DNA of 64,000 bases from Tethya wilhelma (taxonomy: Eukaryota; Porifera; Demospongiae; Tethyida; Tethyidae). Shown here piece after piece: positions 1 through 19,600 of the stretch. Below the pieces are notes generated by a model. The model did not search any database. It was not told the DNA's origin and was given only the letters and a program-made list of their open reading frames with translations. The stretch covers positions 323,596 to 387,595 of the forward strand of contig CAXIPT010000014.1 in NCBI GenBank assembly GCA_964030475.1, read 5' to 3'. How positions within the stretch are numbered: position 1 is the stretch's first letter; each line of letters opens with the position of its first letter. Position numbers and translations under genes: made by a program.

Positions 1-2971
1 GTGTGTAGTGCATTCTAAATGATGCACAACTTTAAAATTGTGTTGAACATGTGTATACCTCCCTGTGGATGTCTTCTTCAGGAAAGCTTTAAGCACTTGC
101 CCAAGCAAAGAAAGGTTGATGAATCTGACCTTAGTGGGCTGCAAGACATGCTACAAACACGACCAAACAAGAAAATTCTGCAAGACCACATAATGAAGAA
201 GACAGGAAAAGTGGTTACCCTGCGCGATCTATCGAATATGAAAGCTAAGCTGAAGCCAAAACCTTCAAACCTGGAACAGATACTTGAAGGACTACAGTCT
301 AGTGAAGGTGAGTATATTGCGGGTTCCTAGCTATATACTCACAGTTTATGTTCACCCATGTACAGATAAAATCGTTCGAGTCGTTACTGACTCTGAGAAT
401 ATGTTGCAAGCAATCTACTATCAAGATCAGACAATGCAAGAGTTATTTGAACTCTATCCTGAAGTACTACTTGTGGATGCAACGTATAAGCTCAACGATT
501 TGCGAATGCCTGTTTTCCTACAACTTGTTGTTGACGGAAATGGTGAAAGTGAGGTTGTTGCAGTATTTGTTGTTGTTGCTGAAGATGGTGTAACAATGGG
601 TTCATTGATTGACATCTTCAAAGAGAATAATCCAGCATGGGACCGTACAAGAACGATCTTGACTGACAAAGACTTCCTTGAGAGAAGTGTGTACGGGAAA
701 GCATTTCCTGATGCTCAACTGCAACTTTGTTTGTTTCATGTCCTGAAATCACTGAAGCGAGAAATTCATGTTGAGAAGATGGGAATAAGACTAGAGCAAA
801 AGAATCTGTGTCTTGAGATCATTCAGAAGATCGCCTATTCCAAGAATGAGGAGGAGTACGAGGCTAATTTGGGCAAGCTCCGTGAAACCCAAATTAAGCC
901 TGTTATCAGCTACTACATGCACTCCTGGCATGACATTAGAAATCAATGGGTGATAGGGCTGAAACCTTCATGCAATTTCGGGAACAACACTACAAATAGA
1001 GTGGAGTCTATCAATCAGAAGCTAAAGCAAGTTATCGAGAAATTCTCGAATCTTCAAGTGTTTTTTCATGATCTGGAGATTACGTTGCAGTGCTTGAGGA
1101 GAGAGCGTGACAGCAGATTTGCTAATATTGTGCTCAAAAGGCCTACACATCAGTTTCAAGAACAGTCCCCAGAAGCTCGTTTTTCAAATCTCCTCACACC
1201 ATACGCATACCAGGTAGTAATTCAGCAGTTCGTGGCTCGTGACAAAGTGAAAATCTCTAATCCGTCTAACGCACAAATGATCACTATTTCAACATCCTCT
1301 GGCGATGTAGAAGTAACTCCTGTTCTCTGCACTTGTCACTTCGTTCGTATGAACCTGCTTCCTTGTCGGCACATCTTCGCAATGCGAGAGTCTCTAGGAC
1401 TGGATTGCTACTTTGAAGAAGCTGTGTCTAGTAGGTGGCTCTTGGACCAGTACAAAGTTCATAGGCATTCCCTGGCCCCTTCCGAGTCCAATCTTGACAT
1501 TGGTGTCACTGTTCAGCCCTCTCGAAGTACACTATCCCAGGCTCAGAAATACAGGAAAGCTTTTGAGATCAGTCAAAAACTGGCAACCATGGCTAGTGAA
1601 GTATCGATGAGCAAGTTTCAATCGAGACTGGATGTTCTGAGCACTTTAAGCAAGCTTTGGGAGAGTGGCCGGGATGGTATAGTCGTCAGCAATATCGATG
1701 AGGATGAAGAGGTTGGTTGAGAGTTTGTCCTCTATCTGTATATTCGGTTGAAGTCGTGCATACCTGTGACCTTACACATGTGTGTACCTGATGTGACTTG
1801 CAGCATATATGTGTGCATACCTCTGACCTTATACATGTACTTGTGTCTATGCACATGTACATGTACAATGTGTACTTTACTACTACATGTACATTGTGTC
1901 TCCAGGAGTCAGGTTCTGATGGAGAGTGTAATGACAGAATTCAGGTGCCCCCTCCCCCAGTTCAACGTGAAGGTCCTGTAATGGACGATGACAGTGAGGG
2001 TATGGACTTGGACACACCTCAGGACCATGCTGGTACAACCTCTCGTTCAGCTGAAGAAATGGACACAGAAACACACACAGAGGACACAGGACAACGGTCA
2101 GAAGCTGATCAGGATCCAGGGCAAACCCCAGATAGTGGAGAAGACGCATCCACACATCATATGGACGTGCAAAGTAGTCAGGTATGTGCTGAAACTCTCA
2201 GTGACCATAGTAAGTATTGATAATCTGATTCTTTTAGCTCTCTCAAGTGAAGTTACCACCTCGAATGAAGCAGAAAGGTAGACCAAAGGGCTCTGGACAA
2301 ACTGTGATCGGTCTTGGTAAAAAGCGTTCAAAAGGTGGGGACAGTAAGAAGCCTGTCAAGTTCTTCAAGAAGACCCCTCAAGAGAAGGATAGAGGCAAGT
2401 GACTACCTACATTATAAAATTCAACTTTACATGTTGTATTTATACAGTCATACTGCAATGGTTTGTTGGGAGGCATGCTGCTGAAGCTGCTCTTCTGGGA
2501 AGTACTTTAACGGAAGATGACATCAAAGACATCAAAGAAATCCCATCAACTTGTTTGGATGAGAACATTGAGCTAACCCGGGTTAGGCAATATTTCACCA
2601 AGGAAGGCTGGATACATGTGTTGGAGGCTGTTCAAGCTGTGAGAGAAATCGGTTGGCTCTGCAAGGTCTGTCGCCAGGACTTGGAAGGAGACCAGATAGG
2701 CTGTGATGGCTGCTGTCAATGGTTTCATTTCCACTGTGCAGGCCTCAAAGTAGCTCCTAGGGCTAAAACTTGGTTTTGTTCTGGTTGCTATACCAATGTG
2801 TAACTGGTTTGTATGTTTCCTAACTGTTTTATAAGTGTAATGTGGCTCTGAACACACAATATCAATCTGTTTGTTTGTGCTGAGCTGGCACTGTTTTGAG
2901 GGTCAAAGTTCAACCTCAAGGACAAATAGCTGCAGCATCTGCAATCCGGTACCGGACAAATATACACTACG
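1..2971 (+). mobile_element. MULE-type DNA transposon, copy 1 (left end outside window)
   Basis: This is the right-hand part of a MULE-like element that is complete at 26649-30238; every base here lies 27267 below its partner. Only three substitutions were noticed between the copies (positions 428, 1047 and 1126). The right terminal inverted repeat is about 2895-2971 and is rich in the GTCCGGTACCGGA core. The element is followed directly by TAAATAAAA (2972-2980), the same nine bases that precede copy 2, so that string is the likely target-site duplication. Nine-base duplications are usual for MULEs. The missing left end prevents a direct check of this copy's own left flank. Confidence 0.88.
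82..2803 (+). CDS. MULE transposase with SWIM zinc finger and PHD finger (5' partial)
   Basis: Predicted exons are 82-307, 366-1711, 1906-2181, 2238-2394 and 2448-2803, with compatible phases throughout; the intron after 2394 would use a GC donor. The large exon carries a MULE-type RNase-H-fold transposase: Asp in LLVDATYKL, Asp in ILTDKDFLE, the CLFH motif and Glu in NRVESINQKL. A SWIM zinc finger follows (CTC, then CRH about 13 residues later). The fifth exon is acidic and rich in Ser and Thr, the sixth is basic with a GRPKG motif, and the last encodes a PHD finger (C-x2-C, CDGC, HFHC, CSGC). The overall plan resembles ZSWIM3-like host proteins, which are thought to derive from such transposases. 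The first two exons are outside the window. As read, this copy has no stop in the transposase exon, unlike copy 2. Confidence 0.85.
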
Positions 2972-3414
2972 TAAATAAAAAGTACAGTATTTTATATCGG
3001 GAGTTTTAAAGTTGCCTAGATTTTGTTTGCTGCCTTTTCGCCAGCAAACGAGTCGAAAAGGACGTACTGTGCATCAAATGAAGTCCCACTATATGGTCAA
3101 AGTTGGCTCAATGCCTTTTGTTTGTCTGGAAATCGCGTTCAAGTAAGTCAGTTTAGGAACTTGAAGGAAGGAAGGGGAGAACAAAATTGCACTGTTGTGG
3201 CTTCTCGCCAGCGCTCTCTACAGAGTGCTCTAGAAACTTTCTGCCAGTTTTCTTATCTGAAACTTTCAGGGAATGAAAGCTAAGCCTTCAAATGCATTTA
3301 ATAGCCTCTCCCAGACAGTTTGCTTACTGTATTAACCATAAGCATGAACATTTTGTATTGTGTCAATGGGACATTCGGCCCATTCCTACTATACGTACTA
3401 CCGTACGTATGATA
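2972..3414 (+). repeat. Right half of ~1 kb interspersed repeat R, split by the MULE
   Basis: Matches the right part of the complete repeat at 9341-10280 and of the copy at 50031-51040. It ends in the same hairpin (ATACGTAC, loop TACC, GTACGTAT, followed by GATA). The first nine bases duplicate the last nine of the left half-repeat at 26113-26648. No open gene is present; a short open frame here is translated repeat. Confidence 0.8.
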
Positions 3415-3476
3415 ACAAGTAAGAATCATGATATTATCAATAAGTGAATAGTGTGTTTTGATGATCTATACACACA

Positions 3477-4390
3477 GTTCCTAATAATGTGGCTGAGCTT
3501 GATATTGTAAGTGGTCTTGCTCAATGGAATGCCGGAAGTGATGGTTCATCTCAGTATGAGATACGATACAACAAAACAGATGCTTCTACGGATGTCTGTG
3601 TCAAACCACTTTAATAGAGTGTACGATGTTGACAATCACGCTCATTATACTGTTCAGGTATAAACACTATGCTACACGTCAAGTGCCACATATTATCCAC
3701 AATGTCATATATTAAATCATGTAGGTTCGTTCAAACAACGAAGATCAATGGAGTACACCAACTACAATCCAGTTCATAGCAAATTCCAATGGGCCAGTCT
3801 CCGCAATCAGTTAGTCATGATCAATATCATAATAGATTTGTTCGTCAATAATGAAATATTATTTTAACATAATTATGTATATTTCCATTGCAGCTCCAGT
3901 ACATGATCAGTCTTGTTTGTCAACTGAACTATAATTATCATAACATTCAGAATCCATCATACGCGTACTTTGAGGATCTCTCAGGCTGTTCTACAGGAAT
4001 TCAAAAATTGTTATTTACCACGATGGAGCCCATGTACTTTCAATACAAGTAACATACTGACTTACAAATAGATCACCATATACAGTGCACCAAGACGTGG
4101 AGATATATATACTAATACTGGACCAAGTGTACATCAAGAACAAATTGACTTAGATGAAGGAGAAAAGATAGTATCCATCTTGGGGGGGGGATTCTCCTGG
4201 TCCAGGTAGACTAACTCAATTCAAGTTCATTACGATGAAGCCTAATGGATCTCATCGCATGTATGGACCTTATGGAGCCAGACAAACTGCATTGGGAACA
4301 TTTGATGTGAAGAATATTAATATCATTGGGTTCTTTGGACTTCATGACCCCTTTATCTACGGCCTTGGTTTCAAGTATCCCCGAAACTAA
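3477..4390 (+). pseudogene. Decayed FN3 plus jacalin-like lectin gene
   Basis: Exon-like pieces at 3477-3658 and 3724-3811 translate to a fibronectin type III pattern (AELDIVSGLAQW, YEIRYN, then VRSNNEDQW) but reach a stop after the first piece. Pieces at about 3990-4390 read as a jacalin/ZG16-like lectin: KIVIYHDGAHVLSIQ, DLDEGEKIVSILGG, GPYGARQTALGTF, IIGFFG and GLGFKYP before a stop at 4390. Nine G residues at about 4182-4190 shift the frame; eight would keep it open. The FN3 unit may be the second FN3 of the Eph-like ectodomain at 24440-26111 if the region is circularly permuted. The jacalin call is by pattern only. Confidence 0.5.
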
Positions 4391-5011
4391 CAATTTTTTT
4401 TGTTTAGTTCAAGCTGTCAGATATAAGATTACATGAACTATATTGTGTCTTAGTGACCTGTAAGCTATGATTACACTACTTAAAATTTGAATATATAGTA
4501 ATTATATCTACAATGAATTAATTTGTTTCTTTTTCCTTTTAGTGGATACCCTGCAATGTATACTGCTTATTCTGTACATGCATGTTCATTAGATTTTGAA
4601 TTAACTGATGTTTTATATCACAATAAAAGAGAATCAATAATTCTATTAATAGATTTCTGAATCTAACGGTTACCCTGCATAATAAAGCCTATCAGGATAA
4701 CATAATTAATTTTATTAACACAAACATTTTTCAGGAGTATAAGTCACTAGAATGATTGAGCTACAATTAAAACGATACTACACTCAGGGCAGAGCCCCTT
4801 CGACTATCATAAGAGTCATGAATACTGTCCTCAAAAAAACTTTCTAATTATAAGCAATTGCTTCAGCCATTCTCTCATCTATAGCTCTTTTGAACAATCT
4901 TTTGGGAACACATACTGTACGTAGTGTACGATACTATACTGCATACCTACTGGATTACAACTGCATGGTTGGTGTTTCATTAGAATACGCATGCACACAC
5001 ACACTCACATA

Positions 5012-5100
<89 letters not shown>

Positions 5101-5195
5101 AACTTTATGAATGATGAAAGTAAACTTTGGCTACTCGTAGTAATATATCTGGAACCTTTCCTCCTCCAATCAAACTGGAACTTAAGTAAACTAAC
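4391..5195. other. Non-coding stretch downstream of POLD1 exon 11
   Basis: AT-rich sequence with a large CA/CT microsatellite and no coding pattern that I recognise. The missing 3' half of POLD1 would be expected to begin on this side, but no exon for the KETDP, SVYGF or DTDS regions of the polymerase is visible here. Confidence 0.6.
4993..5099. repeat. Compound (CA)n(CT)n microsatellite
   Basis: An interrupted CA run leads directly into about 49 bases of pure CT. Open frames across it encode only TH or SL dipeptides and are not genes. Confidence 0.95.
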
Positions 5196-13054
<7,859 letters not shown>

Positions 13055-13129
13055 AGCTGAATGCTAGTATGCTTCAAACGTTCCCTTTGAATCTACTCAC
13101 TGTCTGCATGCGCATATGCAGCTAGCTCA

Positions 13130-13255
13130 GGAACACACGTTACATGTGTCTCAAGTTCCCGCCGGCGCCAATATAGATTTCAAAATTTCACAAAACATTC
13201 GTCAATAAATACGGTCAATTTTTTGCAGTCATAATTCCCAGTACGGTAGTACTGG
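13130..13255 (+). repeat. Left piece of an old repeat, also seen at 23680-24195
   Basis: Shares GTTCCCGCCGGCGCCAATAT, TTTCAAAATTTCACA and ATACGGTCAATTTT-type blocks with 23700-24090. Its continuation (TTATTGCAGTGTCTTTGATG, GGCGCTTTA) appears at 16163-16255, so two other elements appear to have inserted into it. Confidence 0.5.
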
Positions 13256-15110
13256 GTACACAGCCAAAAATTTTGAGAAAATTCGGTCCCGAAACGGGAA
13301 CGATAACAGTACTAAATCAGGATATGAATTTTTAATCGATTCGGGCACTTGGGGCAGCGCTTGCAGCACCCCGTATCGGTAATGTAACCTTCGGTGCTGT
13401 TTCGTGATCGTAAATACATGCACTGTTTTAGTACTGTTGTAGCATCGGTATTGTATCAGTTTTATGATTACATTACTGCTTTGTTTGAAGGCAAAAATTT
13501 AATTTTACATTGAAAAATGTGACAAACAACATAAGAGATTTACAGCACACAGTTGGCAATTCGAGTTCGTTGAATTTTAAAGAACTGGCAGTTTACAGAA
13601 GTGGGAAGTCAGGCTGGTTTTGAAGGCTTCTTTCTTCTCCAGTTTGGCCAATTTAGGTGCTGTATTAGCATCGCAACACTGATGACTTGTACATTTGAGT
13701 GGCCTGGGATAAAATATGTGGGTATTGACGTTCTACCACATGCTGTTATACACCACAATATTAACAGTGATCTGTAGTAAAACAAGGCATTAATGAAAAT
13801 CATTTCTTTACCAATACTGAATTATTTTCTACCAGTATTTCTGGAGAGAAGATGATGAGCAGCTGCAGCGAGTCTCAGGATGGTACTAACAGGATATTGC
13901 CTGACCATTTCTGTATGTATGTGTAACATTATACAAGTCCGTCAATAGTTATCTTTATGTCAATTCATTACTAGTGCTAGCTTACCTTTTCTGAACTTGC
14001 ATGGACATAGTCTAGGACTAGACTAGCATGGACACAAGTCGATAATTTGCTGTCAATAAGCTTCAGAATGCCTAAAAACATGAATGGTAATACATGTATT
14101 GCATCAGTCAAGTGGTTGTTATCTATCAATTCAAAGCTATAGCTTACCTCCAACTTGCATGGGCTTCAGGATAAAATGCAATGCCTAATAAAAAAAAAAC
14201 ATGCTTTTGCTGTTGTGGTGCATACTAGCATTGAGTTTAGCTTACGTAATACCTTCCACTTACAACACAGGTTAGCTTCTGAATGCCTAATAATGGAGAT
14301 GGTAAAGCTAATTATAAGTTGTTTGAGCCAAAAGACTTTCATACCTTGGAGGTTTCCTTGCTCTGTTTTCCCAAGCAAAAATTTCTGAGCGCTGGCCCTT
14401 GAGGTTGCTATGTAATTACGTCATACATTATCGCTCGCGATCGCGCATGCGCAGTAAGCGAAAGCAGAAAATAGAATTTTTTTTTCTTGTGGAGTGCACT
14501 CGGCACAACTTGAGGCTTAATCACTTCCATAATGATGATTTCAAGTCCGGAGAAATGGCTTGTTGTCTATTTAGAGTGTCTACACACCTGCTTGATCAAG
14601 CAAACATCCATAATTTATTCATGTGGCTGGGAGATCAACTGCTGTACTAAGCCTAGTAAATTATAAATTTCAGAGGCTCTCTCGACTGGACAAAGCCAGC
14701 TGTCTTCACATCACAGAGGAATTCAAGTCCAAATAGCGTTAGCCTCGTTCCCAGGCCTCTTTTTGGGTCTGGGAAAGAGGCTAAAATACCGTATGAGCAA
14801 GAGTCATGATAACATGATCTGTACAGTATCGATTTTTCAGCATTGAAAAGATACTGTAAAAATTCGTTGTCATTTCGAGCTCTGAAATCCATTATCGTTT
14901 CACCAACGGGAAGTTACGGGATAGATACAGCCTTGAGAATCCTGTACTGGATCAGTACTGTTCGCTTCGTGATCGAGCCAATCATGTTTATTCGGTAAAG
15001 TATCGTTATCGAAATTTCTTCGTGCCTGTTACGTCATCGTAAATCGATATCAAACTGTCCCCGAAAGGCATTCGGGGTCGAATCAGGACTTGAAATTTTT
15101 GGCTGTGTAC
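13256..15110. mobile_element. 1.86 kb terminal-inverted-repeat element
   Basis: Left end GTACACAGCCAAAAATTT (13256-13273) is exactly inverted at 15093-15110. Both subterminal regions are rich in short TCGGTA/GTACTG/ATCG motifs and differ in base composition from the surroundings. A minus-strand frame at 13609-13803 includes PGHSNVQ, faintly like the GH..N motif of eukaryotic tyrosine recombinases, but it is too short to support a call. No target duplication was identified. The element lies within an older repeat (see 13130 and 16163). Confidence 0.5.
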
Positions 15111-15888
15111 ATAGGAATGGCACGGATGGCCCATTAGCGCAATACAAATATTCACGCTAATAACTCTGCAAAAAAATGAGCGCTTGACACTAAAAGGCTT
15201 CTAAAGCTACTATTTAGCTCTTTCTCTTTCTAACAAGCCTAAAAACATGGCCTAAAACCATCGCTAAAGTACTAAACTAAAATATGCCAAACCTCCAATT
15301 TTCTCCATCTTCTTCTTCTTCTTCTTCTATCTTGATACAACTTTTCTCAAAAAACACTCACTTTCAGAAGTTGATTCTTGAACGAATAGACGTGGTTTCT
15401 TTGTCTTCAGGTCCTTTTGGCATCGTTTTTTCATGTCTCTCATTGAGTCGCTAGATACAAGGCGAAAAGCGCCTTCTCCATATGGCAGCCATTAATTTCC
15501 ACACTCATGCATAATTCATAAGCTACTTGAAAATTCAAAATGACGACCCTTTTCCAGATAGACAAGTGTGCGTTATTTGGAATTCGAGTATTCGCTGCTT
15601 CCTGAAGATGTGCTGAACTCTCTGTAAAATTTCAGTCTTCAATATTTACGAGGTGAATCCTTTGTTACACTTATATGTCTAGTTTTGACTATAAGAAGAT
15701 GAGAAAGCCAATAAAATAATTTGTTAGAATCTAAGAAACAGCTCCAGCCTCCTGAGACGCTTTCAGTACTTTTATACTGCCATGCTGATAGCAAAAATTA
15801 TAATGTCCCTTGCTGATAGTGTACAAGTAACTACCATATACACGCAAACTCAAATATGATTCGTAGAATTATGAAAAAATGAGAACAA
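15111..15888. other. Stretch without recognised gene
   Basis: No splice-consistent coding pattern on either strand. A short TTC trinucleotide run lies near 15310-15330. Probably repeat-derived filler between two transposon insertions. Confidence 0.5.
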
Positions 15889-16159
15889 ACAAGTAAAAAA
15901 AAACATTGGAAATGTATTGAGACATAGGAATGGTTAAATCGTAAAAAGAAAGAAAACAAGATGGAATGGCTGTTTGAGTGTGTAAAGAATTATTCCTATG
16001 GGCAACATGAGGGACTCAACATTGGAAGAGAGTACTACATGCAGCCCACACAGGAAGAATTCTGCACACACTCAAACAGCCATTCCATCTTGTTTTCTTT
16101 CTTTTTACGATTTAACCATTCCTATGTCTCAATACATTTCCAATGTTTTTTTTTACTTG
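15889..16159. mobile_element. Foldback MITE, 271 bp
   Basis: Arms of about 100 bases (15889-15990 and 16058-16159) are almost perfectly complementary, including GGAATGGTTAAATCG and GATGGAATGGCTGTTTGAG, around a loop of about 65 bases. Open frames across it are reflections of the palindrome. Confidence 0.8.
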
Positions 16160-16162
16160 TAA

Positions 16163-16654
16163 TTATTGCAGTGTCTTTGATGTTTGTTTAATAGACTATC
16201 ATGGCGCTTTATTGTTCTTTCAGCTCGCCAATGGACTTCCGGTGATGGGATATATACCTTCAGCCCCTCCAGCTTCTCAAAAACTAATTAATTACATCAG
16301 AAAAATTCTGTTTATTAGAACACAATACAATACAGTCAAAATCAGAATACCACACACTAGTGACATAATATGCATTGTACAAATAATTTTAACAACCTTG
16401 ATCTGCATACAATGAATGTAAAAATAACAAAATTAATTAAAATGCTATAATAATAATACTACAGTGATAATGATAATTATTATACTAAGGGGAAAAAAAA
16501 AAGAAAATTGTATATACACATTAAATTTTTTTAAAATAACATTATAATAAAATATTATTATTATTGAATAATTATTTATATACACATTAATTTTGTTAAT
16601 GATGATTGTACATACCTTTCAGTGTTACACGTACAATCATGTGGACAGTAGGAT
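16163..16654. other. Right piece of old repeat, then AT-rich 3' flank
   Basis: 16163-16255 continues the repeat begun at 13130. From about 16260 to 16654 the sequence is very AT-rich (TAATAATAAT-like) and should include the 3' UTR of the minus-strand gene that ends at 16655. No gene seen. Confidence 0.5.
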
Positions 16655-19600
16655 TTAATCAAGGTTATTGATTAATGGTGTTGTTTCAGTTGGTATCTGT
16701 ACATGTCTTGATCTCACCCTGGGGTTAGGGTTCATGTTTGGGACCACTCGAACTGAATCTAAGTTATTTTGTACATGTTGACTTTCGTGGTCACCATTTG
16801 CTTGCTGAGTTGGTAGTGCATTTTGTACATGTCTTGATCGAAGCCTGGGGTTAGGATTAGAGTTAGGGTTTGGGACCACTTGAACTGGATCTAAGTTGTG
16901 TTGCCTTTCACGATCATTGTTTGTTGGTGGTGTGTCCCTCACATTCTTGTCTCTGTTAATAAAGAAGTAGAGACCAAGTACAAAAATAATGGAGAGAGGA
17001 ATAGAATAGAGAATAATACCAAGAACACTGATATAGTTGAAACCATAATCAAGAAAAGCTATATAGAGCATAGTAAAGAAAGTGAGGAAAGCCATAACTC
17101 CTATCCAAAAGAACAGGTTGAAAAAAATATTAACAAACTTTAAAGCAGTTTGTATAAAATTTCTTGATTTCTCATGCATAATTTGAAACACAGAATAAAA
17201 CATTGCTATGATACAAACAAAGAGTAAGATTGCTAATGTGAGAATAGTTAACATCACTGGTGGATCATTGATAAGCAGAAACACACATACAATACTAATT
17301 GATACTAGTTCATGTACAAAATATAGAATATTACAGAGAGCTAAGGTGTGGAACATTCTAGTGGGCAGTTCGCAGGAATTACCAGAGCAGCAATTCTTTA
17401 TAATATAAACTAAACATGGTATGCACGATAAGACATTGAAGAATACTATCCAAGGCCATAAAAAAAATATCAGAATAACAACAAATAAAACAACACTCAC
17501 TGGCTTAACTTTAACTGACTCACTAGCCTTCCAAGCAATTAATGGCTCAAAAAATGCCATAATCATCGAAACGTATATTTTCATTCCCAACATAATGCTT
17601 TCAGGACCGTCTGTGTCTTCAGGTATATTAACGATATAATAGACAATACTCCAAAAGATCAATGCTGTATTGAATAAGGCTACAAATAAGGAGAGGGACC
17701 AGTAGACATGACTCATCACATGATCATTAGGATTGCTGAGAAAATAGTTTGCGATCTTCTTGAGGAAATAGTAGGCCAACAAAAAAGTTAGAAAATTTAG
17801 AATAAAGAAAATGGAAATGATGATTTTGCAAATTTGGTTTATAGAGTAGAAAGAGGACAATAAATGACCTTTGTTGTCGTTACCCTCTATCCATATTAAA
17901 CCTCGATCATTTTCAGATTTTTCACCAACTGTAAAAGCTGTTCTGCTAGAAGTATCAGCACGTGCATATGTTTTTGCCTGCATGTAATGAACTCAATCAA
18001 GTTGCTGTGCTTATTGTTGTCACTTTGCTTGTATGTATACATGAAAAGGGTGTGAATCCCAGCCCACTAGCTATAGATCTATAATTTTTTTGGCTCTTCA
18101 GTCCTTCATTTACTTTGTCCCCATTGTTATTAACCACAATTTTGTACACTGACAAAGTGAAATCTGGCTCATATAGTCAGTTACTGGTGCAAATCATATA
18201 AGTATTATAGAGTATAGTATTTTTTAGCACCTATACAACTGATCAGCACCTTTAATTGTATTTGTTGCATGAAGCCACATAAAATCAAAGGTGCTGGTGT
18301 GCATGCCATGCCATATGACAATGGGAAACTGTAACATCAAAAGTGCCAGTGTGCCAATATATGCCATTATGATAATTATAGCATGGGAATTGTGTTGATA
18401 GTAACTGATTCTTTTCATGTGCCACGAAACAAGGAAACAAGCCCACAATATGTCGACCACTTCCCTATAATTTATATAGGAACAAGCGGTCCAACCGGAC
18501 ATCAATTTGGATTCGTTTGTTTAAAAACCAGTGAGAAAAAGAGCATGCAGCTAGTAGCTGTGCCTGAAATATGTTTCTTTGTTGCCAAAAAACTTTCTAT
18601 TTTGTCAGAAAACTTAAAATAATGCACTGGGGATCGAGGCTGATAGAATGAAAAGATGTTATTATTCTGAATTTCATACTCTTCCCCAATGATGAGTTCC
18701 TTACAGAAATCAGGCACTCTCATACCCTCACACAAAAGACAAGCTTGGACCAATTTCGTCCTTGATGTTTAGAGTGGTGAGACTCATCATTGTGGCAAAC
18801 CAGTTTATATACAACCCATGCAACATGCTCTCTAAAGCTTGTGGGTTACATAGCCTCGTACCAGGCTCTCTCCTTTGACCTTGCACTAACGGCAAGCAAC
18901 TCTTTTCCTTGCTGTTAGTGCAAGGTCAAAGGAGAGAGCCTGGGTAGGAGGCTATGGGTTAAACTCTAGAATTATTAAGCCTCGGCACGTGCATAGCACG
19001 TGCCGAGGATTACGGTAGTGTGTCTGTCTGTCTGTTACAAAGTTATCTGAAGAATGGCAGCTCAATGCTTATAATCTCAAAAGTTTACCTTATTTTACTC
19101 CCAAACTTTTAGCCCATTATTCTTTTCAGCCAGCCTATTACTTTTATTATTCTCAGACACAAACATAATTATTTTAGTCATCAAATAACAATTTTATAAC
19201 GACATTCAAAGTCCTCAGTGTGTTTTCCAAGAGTTCGATCACACTCCCAATTTACTAGTAAATTTTCATCTATAAAATTGTTGTAATGCATCGTCGCACA
19301 TATATAATTGTATGTAGTTTTCTAAGTAAGATTAGCAATTAATTCTATTGGCTTTCAATCTTAACCCAGAAAGGGCCCAGCCTATTATTCTCAGAGAATC
19401 AATGTGTGCCTATTATTCTCAAATTCTTTCCGGGAATAATTGATTCCGGGAATAATTTGCCAAGGCCTACTTCTTAGCCAGCTCTTTGTGAATTGTTGAT
19501 TGTTCTTGTTTTTTTTGTTGCCTTAATTTTATCTTTAGTTAGCTGTTTTGTGTGTAAGTTATCAGTAACTGTTGTAACAATTCAGTTACTGTATAGTTGT

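Noticed and set aside
284..365. N-terminal extension of the transposase frame before 366
   Set aside because: It is intron read-through: a GTGAGT donor at 308 and CAG acceptor at 365 join the exons in phase.
1748..2331. Small frames on both strands around 1.7-2.3 kb (and 29.0-29.6 kb)
   Set aside because: Shadows of exons 5 and 6 of the MULE gene and of its ACATGTAC-rich intron.
13609..13803. Tyrosine recombinase (Crypton-like) gene in the 13256-15110 element
   Set aside because: Only a short PGHSNVQ motif; no Arg or catalytic Tyr context could be identified.
18224..18753. Minus and plus frames in the intron of the two-exon membrane gene
   Set aside because: No domain, no splice-consistent borders and no similarity to neighbours.
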